Below are positions 46,700 to 55,915 of a stretch of 64,000 nucleotides of DNA, in pieces (within the stretch, counting starts at the first letter, position 1; each line of letters begins with the position of its first letter). A model generated the notes under the pieces. The model had not been told where the DNA came from. It saw only the letters and a list, made by a program, of their open reading frames with translations, and did no database searches. The stretch comes from Ipomoea triloba. Lineage: Eukaryota; Streptophyta; Magnoliopsida; Solanales; Convolvulaceae. Location of the stretch: the NCBI RefSeq assembly GCF_003576645.1, contig NC_044922.1, positions 21,769,372 to 21,833,371 on the forward strand. Reading direction: 5' to 3'. Position numbers and translations under genes: made by a program.

Positions 46700-46924
46700 A
46701 GTCTTTTGACTTTTTTTTTTTTGAGAAAATATTATTTTCCTTTGTTTGGTTCATATAATTCATTTTCCAAAGTAAAATTCCTCACAATTGAGGAGAAAGA
46801 TTTTTTTTTTTTGGTTAAAAATAGGTATTTTTCCCTTAAAAAAAGTTTTATTTGCACTCTTCGTAGGACAATTTTGCCCTCATAAAGTTTTTAAATTACA
46901 TTAATTATTATTATTATTATTATT

Positions 46925-46968
<44 letters not shown>

Positions 46969-47128
46969 GTAAGGGTATATTGGTCTTTATACACATTATT
47001 CATTACTATTCATAGTAATTTCTTTTCTACCAACCAAATAATATAATCAATCTTCTTGGTAATTTTTTTCATGAAATAATAAATCTCAATTTCACTCCTC
47101 AAATATTTTCTGCGAACCAAACGGGTCA
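46700..47128. mobile_element. MITE-like inverted-repeat element with microsatellite
   Basis: TTTGTTTGGTTCATATAATTC near the left end and TTTTCTGCGAACCAAACGGG at the right end are inverted copies of the kind seen in plant MITEs. The interior contains (ATT)n then (GTT)n at about 46903-46968. No coding content. Confidence 0.45.
46903..46968. repeat. (ATT)n(GTT)n compound microsatellite
   Basis: About 8 ATT/TTA units followed by about 14 GTT units. Confidence 0.95.
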
Positions 47129-47219
47129 TAAGTGACTTATAAATTTGATAATGTAGAAATATGATTTACTGTACTTTTAAAAGTGAGAGGACGTTGCAGA
47201 GTTATGGATAGCATTACAG

Positions 47220-47248
47220 ACCCCCCCCCCCCCGCCCCCCTTTTTTTG
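47220..47248. repeat. Homopolymer C tract followed by T tract
   Basis: Thirteen C, G, six C, then a T run; a site prone to length error in sequencing. Confidence 0.9.
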
Positions 47249-47249
47249 A

Positions 47250-48437
47250 GGATGCATTACAACCCTTTTGGTTGACATGAATTGCATTTTATTTATAACA
47301 TAATTCTTTGGCATGCTAAATTACAGTGTTTGGTTGGAGGAAAGAATTGCAATTCCCTCATTTTGTTGAATTGCAATTCATGTATCTCCATTCCCTACAA
47401 ATTCTAATTCGATGTAGCCACGGAAGGAAAAAAAAACAAGGAAAATGACTAAATTACCCTTTATAGCAAATACCAAATTTTGTCGCACTGCACGAGCATT
47501 TGTAAAATTATAGTTTTAGTCCACATGTTTAATTCCTACCAATTTTCATCCACGACTATTGTTTTAGGACCAATTTTCATCTACATCTATTGTTTTAGTG
47601 CCAAAGTTTTTCACATTGGTAAACCCTCCATTTAAGACATGCCGAAATCTAAAAATTTTAAGGGTATTTTGTCATTTTCAACTTAAGATCTCAATTTGAG
47701 CATGAATAAAGGAATTTAAGCTCTCTAAGATCGATCCCAATTCGCAACTCTCCTCCTCATCCTACCTTAATTTGTGGACAACAGCTATGCTATAACCTGC
47801 TGGGATGGTAAGAATGGACTTAATTGGAGTTTTTAGCCGATTTAGGGGGGTAAACTGGAGCTTTTTTCACTTAGGATGGTTAATTGCACTATCCAGTCCA
47901 CTTAGGGGATGATTTGACACTTTTCTCTAAATTATTTATACTTTAATAGTTAATGGTACCCAACATCGTAGTTGTGCGCATAGATGGCGTGATTTTGGAA
48001 GGTAATATTTTTTTTCTCTTTTTTAAAAATTATCTCATTATTAGATTTCAATGAGAGCCAAACAAACACCAATAATGAAATCAAGTTCATCAAGGTACCT
48101 AACATAAAATCTATATAGAAATCTAGATGTTTGAGTTTTAAATATTAGACAAATTATAATAAAATTTTGAACAAATGGAAGGACTTTTTTCCTCAACTGG
48201 AATTAAGGATTCCTCCTTCATTTCAATCATATCTCACCTGGAGACAAAATGAGTGTAAGCTAGTGACTACTGCTAGTGACTGATTTCAATTAAGTGTTAC
48301 GACAGACATACTACTACCTTATTTTAATATTTTATAGAGGCCTTCTATTTTATTTATTTGTTTATTTATTTATTTTGCAGGCCATATAAAAAATCTGTAT
48401 GCTACTTGTTTTTGGGAGCTGGTAAAATGTGGAAAGC
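47250..48437. other. Intergenic, repeat-like, no gene
   Basis: Nothing coding. The words TTTTAGTCCAC and TATTGTTTTAGGACC (47515-47620) and the similar text at 53040-53160 resemble ends of common non-coding plant repeats, but no paired ends were resolved. Confidence 0.4.
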
Positions 48438-48446
48438 ATGAAATAG

Positions 48447-49129
48447 GGTAAATTATACCGTGCACCACGGTACACATAGCAATGTGCATCACGTACCTAA
48501 ACGACGTCGTTTTGAGCATTGTAAACTAATCGTCCGTTTTTTTGGAAATCACGTTTCCCGTTTCGGCCGGTCTCTGTATTTATGTTAATATTCTGTGTAT
48601 TCCAGGCAATCATTCTGTGTATTCTAGGCAACAGTTCTGTGTATTCTAGGCAACCGTTATGTGTATTCATGTAAGTAACACATGTTGTGATGTGTTTGTG
48701 CATTCGAATGTTTAGGAGGATGAGTTCTGTGTATTTTGTGTCAATATTTTGTATATTCATGTTAATATTCTGTGTATTCCAGGCAATCATTCTGTGTATT
48801 CTAGGCAACAGTTCTGTGTATTCTAGGCAACCGTTATGTGTATTCATGTTAGTAACACGTGTTGTGATGTGTTTGTGCATTCGAATATTTAGGAGCATGA
48901 GTTCTGTGTATTTTGTGTCAATAATCTGTGTATTCTGGGCAAACATTCTGTGTATTCTAGGCAAACATTCTGTGTATTCTAGGCAAACGTTCTGTGTATT
49001 CTAGATAATGATTATGTGTATTATAGATAATGAATTCCTTGGAATCATTTGCGTCCGCGTCCATTAATACCAAAACGACGTCGTTTTACGTACGTGGTGC
49101 ACATTGCTATGTGCAGGGTATAACGATTG
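48447..49129. mobile_element. MULE-like element with 9-bp TSD and internal minisatellite
   Basis: The ends carry inverted repeats: left ATTATACCGTGCACCACGG, then ACACATAGCAATGTGCA; right TGCACATTGCTATGTGCAGGG, then TATAAC; followed inward on both sides by AAACGACGTCGTTTT. The direct repeat ATGAAATAG flanks it at 48438-48446 and 49130-49138 (9 bp, Mutator-type). The 683-bp interior is largely a minisatellite built on TGTGTATTCTAGGCAA. No transposase. A related element with the same internal repeat in opposite orientation lies at 61281-61833. Confidence 0.85.
48580..49030 (+). repeat. Minisatellite of TTCTGTGTATTCTAGGCAAC-type units
   Basis: About 20 short units (16-23 bp) containing CTGTGTATT, most followed by CTAGGCAA. 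They are arranged in two higher-order blocks (about 48590-48750 and 48760-48930) that also share GTGTTTGTGCATTCGAAT. Long open frames on both strands here result from the repeat, not from a gene. Confidence 0.9.
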
Positions 49130-49229
49130 ATGAAATAGAAGCCAAATTGATTCTGAAGGTGATGGCAGTTTAGTTTGTTATACTTAATACATCGCTCCAG
49201 CACGGTTCAAAAATCTGAAAAATGCTATT

Positions 49230-50077
49230 GTAATATGCATATGCATATCCAATATGGATCTGCTAAACGACCCAATCTCGAATATTGTCTTAAGCATCTT
49301 CAAATCTTGATTGATTCTTGAAGCAACATCTTTGTCATCTTTGTCAATCCACCTACTCGACTATAACTCAACAAGGATGATGAAAAACATGTTAGGGAAA
49401 ATCAAGAATCAAATCATTCCATGAGTGTATGAGATACTACATATTTTTAATCACCCTATATAAACAATCAAGATAAAAGTTGTTGACAAATTACTCGTGA
49501 GGTTATTTAACATGAGGAAGAAAAATTATGAAAAATTTCAAAATTCTCTTGAGCGAGCTCGATACCCCACTCTCAAAATAAGCAATAATGGTGAATAAAT
49601 GGAGATTATGAGTGGTTACACTAAATTTTTAAAAAGGAATATTCTGATGATACCCCATTCCTAAGACTTTATGTGAAGATTATGATGCCCTATCGCAAGA
49701 TATTTCGGGGAGAATTTGAGGGGAAAAAACAAATGATATGACTAATTGACTACTCATTACTATATAAATCTTCCACCCTTTCAAAAAAAAAAAATCTCCC
49801 ACAAAACACATACAATCATGAGTGAATTTCTGTAGATTACATGTCTTACCGGCATGTTTTCTGCTTTAATCTCTAGTTTGAATAGGTTGGGGGATCTTTC
49901 AAGCAACAGTGATCTGACCAAAGCCTGAATTTGAATCCATCATATCATCCATATGACTTGCAGATTTGCTGTTGGGAATGCTTGTGCCACTACTGCAACA
50001 TCGTCAAGCTTAAAAACACAGTAAAGGAAACAAAAATTAGCCATGAGAAGAACTCTAATTTAACAAGCCAGAAAGCC

Positions 50078-50119
<42 letters not shown>

Positions 50120-51029
50120 CTTTGTCCACATAAAAGCGAAATTACCCAATAGGATAAGATAGTGGAGAGGTAAACCACATTAACATACATAGTGGTTTGA
50201 GGTGAGAACCTGTGCTTGGTGCACAGAAACATACAACTCCAACACCATCTAACGCCCAATTGACATCAATTGATCGGTGCTCATGCAGGCATACATAATT
50301 GCATTAAGATGAGGAAAAAGGGGGAAAAAGTAAAGAATCTCAACAATAACAAATCACGGCCATATACACAAACAGCCTTCATTACTCTCAAATGAGGGGA
50401 AGGCGAATACCAACTCTGTTCAACAGGATGAAAAATAAAAGACAAATCCAAGCTTTTAAGTTTTGAAGCACATATCTTAAACTTTTTTATCCCAACAAAA
50501 AAATGGAAAGAAAGCTTCTCAAGATTAAAGACAACTCCAATCATTCTACTCTTAAACTCAACCTCATAGAAAACTAATGAAGTGACGCTAGGAAATATAC
50601 AACCAGCAGCATTTACCGAGCAACCAAAATAAAAATTGAAACCCCCGAGTTTCAATTGCTTAATTGTTGGGCACGAGATTATACCAGACGGCAACTTATA
50701 TTGTTTTCCAAATATAGTGATATTAAGCTCCTCAACTCCATTTCTTGATAGATAAAGGCACCAACGATCTATGTCGGATTGCTGCGGCATAAGACCTTCC
50801 AATTCCGGGCAAGAAATGCACAGACTACATTTCTTAACCGGAACAGCACGGTGCAAGAGAATGCTGTTTATGTGCAAGAGAAGTCCATATCGAACACAAG
50901 CCGTCCATGGTGCAACCAAACATGTTTCCAGTAAGTGGAGAGTAGACCAGTTCTGGCAGCCTCTAGAGTGGGCAAACACTCTAAAATCTTGTCCTTTACA
51001 TCGTATGGAAGCTCACTTATTATATCCAT
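49230..51029 (-). pseudogene. F-box/LRR/FBD pseudogene
   Basis: Closest in sequence to the intact gene at 15195. Exon 1 starts at ATG 51029 (MDIISELPYDVKDKILECLP, then HWLHHGRLVFD-like text). About 60 bp is missing after codon 40 relative to that gene: homology jumps to INSILLHRAVPVKK in another frame, with TTCTCTTGCAC on both sides of the junction. The rest of exon 1 is open to about 50330 (GVEELNITIFGKQYKLPSGI). Its donor reads TTATTGTTGAG instead of TCGGTGAG, so normal splicing is unlikely. Exon 2 is at about 50010-49850 and contains an AAT microsatellite upstream. Exon 3 is cut to about 49360-49230, so most of the FBD is missing. Confidence 0.78.
50078..50121. repeat. (AAT)n microsatellite
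   Basis: About 14 AAT units in the first intron of the F-box pseudogene. Confidence 0.95.
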
Positions 51030-51169
51030 TGGATCCAAAACAACAACCTTTTTTTTTTTGAAAACCAAAACAACAACCTTAATTAGCAGCTTTCTAGTTC
51101 CAATTCAGCATATATATGGGATAATTCCTATTTCATATATTCCATCTTATTGGATCTGATCTTGTATAT

Positions 51170-51550
51170 GGCCATATGGGGAGTTCCAGATAGCATTGAA
51201 ATACATCCGTGTATGCGTATTTCCCTCTGATTTGAAATTTCCAATGGCCTATATAGCATTATGATGAATGTGTGGATAATTAACAATATAATGGCTTATT
51301 GATAAAAAAAAAAAAAGAAGTTATATATGTTTGTGACAAATAAACCAATATTAAATTTTATAATGTGTGGCAATTACATTAAACTGGCTTGTGAAAATGA
51401 GTGCTCAATGTATTTGTACAACTCAAATCCACATAAGCACCCAGAGGTCATTTGTTAACCACATCAATAACACTTATGAAGAGAATAATAGGGTTGAATA
51501 ACTTATGAATAATTACTAACACTCTGTATAAAGTAAGAGTGTAAGAGCAA
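51170..51550. other. Intergenic, partly shared with the upstream flank of the 15195 gene
   Basis: About 51190-51300 resembles 17095-17240 (GCATTGAAATACATCCGTGTATGCGTATTT against GCGTTGAAATATATCAGTGTATGCG, and TGATTTGAAATTT), i.e. the duplicated promoter flank of the F-box gene. The rest is featureless. Confidence 0.55.
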
Positions 51551-51554
51551 GAAA

Positions 51555-52192
51555 ATAGAAATAAAATCATTTTTCAAGGCCCACACAAGGAAGCTTTCGC
51601 ATCCCGTTTAGCTCCATCTTTTGCATGCCGGAGATTTTGAGAGCAAAAGTACGTACTTCAGGTGTTTGATCCACAAAATGATTCAATCTTAATTGTGTTA
51701 AGCAATTTCAGATTCGGAAGACCCCTTACAAGTGTTGTGGGCTCATACAATGGCAGAATGTGAACCTATGGATCGGAGATTGATTGTCACCTGGCCTTGT
51801 GAATGTGAAAACAATGAATTGAAGATACATTTAAACAAATAAAATAAGCATTGGTCACTAGAATGAGCCACATACAATGGCAGAATTATTCAAATGCAAC
51901 ATATATATACTTTTAATCAAATTACTACTTTTCTATGTTAATTGCATAATACAAAGATTACAAACTGAACCTATGGATCGGAGATTCACCATATATAGTA
52001 AATTCCTAAAAGGCTAAGATCATGGTTAAACCAACCTGTCCTTATGCAAAACGTTTGTGCTGAGGGAAGCACCATAACTCCCTTCATATTTGGATCACAT
52101 TGGAGGCATCTTTTACATAATCAGATTTCAAAATAAAACTCTTTCTAGTGTAGGGAATTTTAAGAGCAGTATTTTCACAAAAAGTATTTTAG
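51555..52192 (-). pseudogene. FBD exon scraps and duplicated flank, cut by a retroelement
   Basis: The first scrap (about 51620-51720; GGAGATTTTGAGAGCAAAAG, ATTCAATCTTAATTGTG) and flank are a copy of 39160-39620. A second FBD scrap (52040-52192; minus strand, with AAAACTCTTTCTAGTGTAGG and TTTTAAGAGCAGTATTTTC) ends abruptly at 52192 where TGTTAGAGGTAG begins. No open frame of useful length. Confidence 0.6.
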
Positions 52193-52968
52193 CTGTTAGA
52201 GGTAGTGTTTAAGTTCAGTTATAAATAAGTCACGGAATATAGTTAGCATTATGCTAACATTAAGAGATCTCTACTTAAAGCATGCTTTTAAGGATTTTAG
52301 AGATCAGTGTACTCTTTTGTACAAATATTTTTGGATGGTTTCTCTCTTCAGTTGTATACATAATATATTTTGAGAAATATCCCTTAAGTTACCGAGAATA
52401 AACATAGGGTTTGTTCATGAGGAGCCTAAATTGGAGAATTAAAATGCATGTGACCATAATGGATACTACTCTGTAAAATAGAGGACATATCACTATCATT
52501 CGTGTGTTTTGTTCTTTGATTAGGGTTGTGCTAGTACTTGCACCAAGTGGGAGAATGTAAAATTTTCCCTAATAATATATATATTGTATATTATATATTA
52601 GGGTCTTAATTAAGTGGTGCAAGTTGACTAGGCTTATTAAGTGGTTTGGTTAGACTAAATAACTAGTAGTTGTTATTCAACCAGACTATGTGCCTATATA
52701 AGCCTGTATTGATGGGATACAGGATAAGCATTGTATAGCACATACAGTTCACGGTACTCATACTGCTCAGTAGACACCAGTACACCATCTAGGGTTCTGA
52801 GTCAAGTATGAGACAAATATAGCTAACTGTCTACTGTTCAAGAGGCATTACACCAACTGTGGCTGGTGATCAACACTGCTTCTGCTTCCGCTTCCGCTAT
52901 TACGAGGTCAGGTTTCTCGTAAACTATTTTGTATGGTTAGATTATTTATATCTAACATTTGGTATCAT
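52193..52968 (+). mobile_element. Copia-type retrotransposon remnant: internal 3' end plus LTR
   Basis: 52193-52555 resembles the non-coding 3' end of a Copia element and finishes in the polypurine-like AAGTGGGAGAA. The LTR probably starts TGTAAAATTTTCCC (about 52556), has a TATA-like CTATATAAGCC (52694), and ends GATTATTTATATCTAACA (52968). It is directly followed by TTTGGTATCATAACC, a degenerate Copia primer-binding site (normally TTGGTATCAGAGC). PPT before and PBS after the same LTR is the order found at a junction of two head-to-tail elements. Assignment is from signals only. Confidence 0.5.
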
Positions 52969-54119
52969 AACCTTTATAATCTCTGCCCAGTTGATTGTTT
53001 TTTTTTTGCCTAAAACAATATTAAGTTTTTGAGTCATTTCCACTTTTGGTCCTACTGTTATTGGGGCATTGCCAATTTTAGTCCACTTCATTAATTTTTG
53101 CCACATTGCGGCTAGTCTTATTTTGTCATTGCCACTTTTAGTCCATCGTTAAAATTTTCGTCAAATAACAATCCAAAACAGGGGTATTTTGATCTTTTCA
53201 TGCTTTGATCTTCTCGTTTACCCAATAGGACCAAAAAAAATGACTCTTAAGTTTTTCATATACATTAAGGTTTTTGTGTATGTTCATCTACCTAATTTTC
53301 AATTATGATCCTTTAAGTCTTCAAAATATGCATACAGAATATGTCTATTTGGTTTTGATGTAATTAAGTAAACTGTTATGCATAATTTGGAATTTGGATG
53401 ATTATTGTAATTGATTCTTTTATACGATAGAATTAATTGTGATTGTTTTGAATTACTGAAAATTCAACTCAACATTAAGTACACAATTGCCCTTTTTTTA
53501 GCCTACAGAACACCTGTTTACTGGCTGAAAAAAAATAGAGGCAAGGGATGGTTTTGAAAACCGTAGGTGCACCATTTTTCCAGTTAGCCATTGATGTTTG
53601 TTTTCTGGAAACGAGATTACGGGTGGAGTGATTCGAGGGAAACCTATTCTCCGGTTTCGGTCTACTATTTGCGCTTTTCCGGTGACTGCTACGGGTGAGG
53701 GAAATGATGACTTTTTGGTTTTTTTTTTTTTTTTTTTTTTTTTNTTTTTTTTTTTTTTTTTTTTTTTTGTCGCTTTCAGTTTCCCTTCCAATGTCGTGAC
53801 AATAAGAATATTGAATAGACATATTGACTAGGTTTATGGGTTTGACTAAGTTTGACCATGACCTTTATCTGGTTCGGAACAAGTGTTGTGTGGAAGGAAT
53901 GTTGCATGATATTTGTAACGGAAAGGTTCATTATAATATATTAACAAATATATTCATTATCAACTAGGTAGTCATGACATACTGCTAGGTGTCACTCATG
54001 ACTTACGAGTTATTTAATAATAAGTTATTAAATATTACTCGTTGCTAGTTTGACTATGAACCTAGAAAGTTACACCTTAATGGTTCGTGGTAATGCTGAG
54101 AACTTTAAAAGAAATCGAT
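52969..54119. other. Non-coding retroelement-like leader with an N gap in poly-T
   Basis: After the PBS-like site the sequence is non-coding and could be the leader of the same Copia family. A single N at 53744 lies within a T run of about 50 bases (53718-53768), so the length there is unreliable. 53826-54119 is featureless apart from short repeats of TTAATAATAAG. Confidence 0.35.
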
Positions 54120-54221
54120 AAAGAGGTATCGATATTAATTTCTTCATTCTATGTATCGGACCTTGCTTTTTCTCCAAGATTTACTTCAAGAAATGAAATA
54201 GCTACGGACCCATCATTCAAG

Positions 54222-55886
54222 ATGGGCTCTCCGTCGGCGACCCCTCAGTCGCCGGCGGACCAAGAACTAACGCAACGAAGCTCGAAGAAAACCAAAAGGG
54301 GCAGAGACTCGACAGAGACACACTTGCCCACGCCAATTGAAGAAGCTATGCAAGAATCACCAATATCTGCCGGCAACAAAACACCAGATTCCACACAATG
54401 GGGCACCCCAGTCGAAACACCTAATGCAGCTTGGGATAGAAAAGAGAGTACAAATCCAAGTGACGTTGTAGAAGTCTCAGACGAGGACACGATGAATGAT
54501 GATAATGTAGACCCTAATTGCCCCAGAATCCCAGTGACGAAAGAAGAAAAAGAGCGTCTCCGGAAGCCGTGGCGTCGCTCGCTGATCCTCAAGGTGCTGG
54601 GAAGAAAGATGAGTTACTCTTACCTCTTACAACGACTCCAGAAGATGTGGAAAGTAGAAGCAAGCTTTGATTTGATTGCACTTGATCAAGATTATTTTCT
54701 AGCAAAGTTTGAATCGATGAGGGATTATGAGTTTGCGAAGTTTGAAGGACCATGGATCATCTTGGGTCACTACCTTACAGTTCAAGAGTGGGAACCCAAT
54801 TTTCATCCCCACAAGAATGAAGTCAAGAAGCTGTTAGTGTGGGCAAGGCTCCCAGCCCTTCCAATTGAGTACTTCGAAGAGGCATTCCTGATGAAGATAG
54901 GAAAACAAATAGGTCGCCCAGTAAGAATTGATACAACTACCAGTCTTGTGTCCATTGGTAAGTTTGCAAGAATCTGTGTGGAAGTGGACCTCTCCAAATC
55001 TCTGTTGGTCAAGTTCACATTGGAGGATGAAGTTTTACCAATTGAATACGAAGGAATCAACTTAGTCTGCTTTCAATGCGGCATTTACGGGCACAAACAG
55101 GGGCAATGCGGTGGAGAAGGGACAGAAACGGTAAGGACAGACAACTCACCCAACACCAATGAACAAAATAGTGCTCAAAGGGTTCGTGTAGAACCTTCGG
55201 GAACTCGTCAGGACCGTACACCGCGTCGGGACTTCAAAGCAAACTTTGGAGCATGGATGTTAGTGGCAAGAAAAGAAAGGAAAGGACAAAGAAGAAATGG
55301 GAATGAAACTTTGGATCGCACAACAAATGGAAAATTTCAAGCGACCACAAGAGCGTTCGTTCAAAAGGGGGTAGTATCGGACTCCCGATTTGCTGTGTTA
55401 AATGGTTTGAACGAGGATAGCAGTGGTGTCCCGGACGCAGGCGGAGGCTCCCCACTCGCATTTCAAAATAGATTACCGACTCTGCCAAGAATCAAAACAA
55501 AGCAGAAAGGAAGCACAACAGGGGGCCAGGACTTCAATTTCCCAACTACGATGACAAACCAACCCCATCAAGAAGGGCGAGGAACCTATAGGGGTAGAGG
55601 TGGCAGAGGCGGAGCTCCAAGACGTTCAGCAGCCGAAGCGAAACACACAGTCGTCAGGGGTCGTAATTATGGGAAGCAGATCGCAAGCACGGTGGTGTAT
55701 CAGTCAAACGAGGAAGTACCGGGGACCTCATACAGGGAGGAGTTTGATTTTGCCTTAAAAGATAATCCACCCGACATAGCTAATGCATTTGGGAACAGGA
55801 GCGAGGAATATGGGGATCAAATGTTGGATAATGGTGGTCAGCTGGACCAGAGTGATTTGGTAATGGGCGATCGCCCGTGCTCTTGA
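54222..55886 (+). CDS. LINE ORF1: DUF4283 and CCHC zinc-knuckle nucleic-acid-binding protein (554 aa)
   Basis: Open reading frame that begins just inside the LINE. The start is set at MGSPSATPQSPADQEL because the upstream in-frame ATG (54087) lies outside the element, before the TSD. Residues about 105-260 form the DUF4283 domain of plant LINE and retro-zinc-finger proteins (LGRKMSYSYLLQRLQKMW, FEGPWIILGHYLTVQEW, LVWARLPALPIEYF, IGRPVRIDTTT). A CCHC zinc knuckle follows at about 283-296 (CFQCGIYGHKQGQC). The C-terminal half is low-complexity and basic (GRGGRGGAPRR at about 465). The product is expected to coat the LINE RNA and help target-primed reverse transcription. The frame is intact over 554 codons. 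Confidence 0.85.
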   Translation: MGSPSATPQSPADQELTQRSSKKTKRGRDSTETHLPTPIEEAMQESPISAGNKTPDSTQWGTPVETPNAAWDRKESTNPSDVVEVSDEDTMNDDNVDPNCPRIPVTKEEKERLRKPWRRSLILKVLGRKMSYSYLLQRLQKMWKVEASFDLIALDQDYFLAKFESMRDYEFAKFEGPWIILGHYLTVQEWEPNFHPHKNEVKKLLVWARLPALPIEYFEEAFLMKIGKQIGRPVRIDTTTSLVSIGKFARICVEVDLSKSLLVKFTLEDEVLPIEYEGINLVCFQCGIYGHKQGQCGGEGTETVRTDNSPNTNEQNSAQRVRVEPSGTRQDRTPRRDFKANFGAWMLVARKERKGQRRNGNETLDRTTNGKFQATTRAFVQKGVVSDSRFAVLNGLNEDSSGVPDAGGGSPLAFQNRLPTLPRIKTKQKGSTTGGQDFNFPTTMTNQPHQEGRGTYRGRGGRGGAPRRSAAEAKHTVVRGRNYGKQIASTVVYQSNEEVPGTSYREEFDFALKDNPPDIANAFGNRSEEYGDQMLDNGGQLDQSDLVMGDRPCS

Positions 55887-55915
55887 GCACAGTTGTTTTT
55901 TATCACCTATTTTTA

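Noticed and set aside
48497..49004. Long open frames on both strands (155 and 105 codons)
   Set aside because: They are translations of the TGTGTATTCTAGGCAA minisatellite; open frames on both strands with repeating peptides are expected from the repeat.
53475..53831. Poly-Lys/poly-Phe open frames
   Set aside because: Caused by the poly-T tract with an N; not coding.
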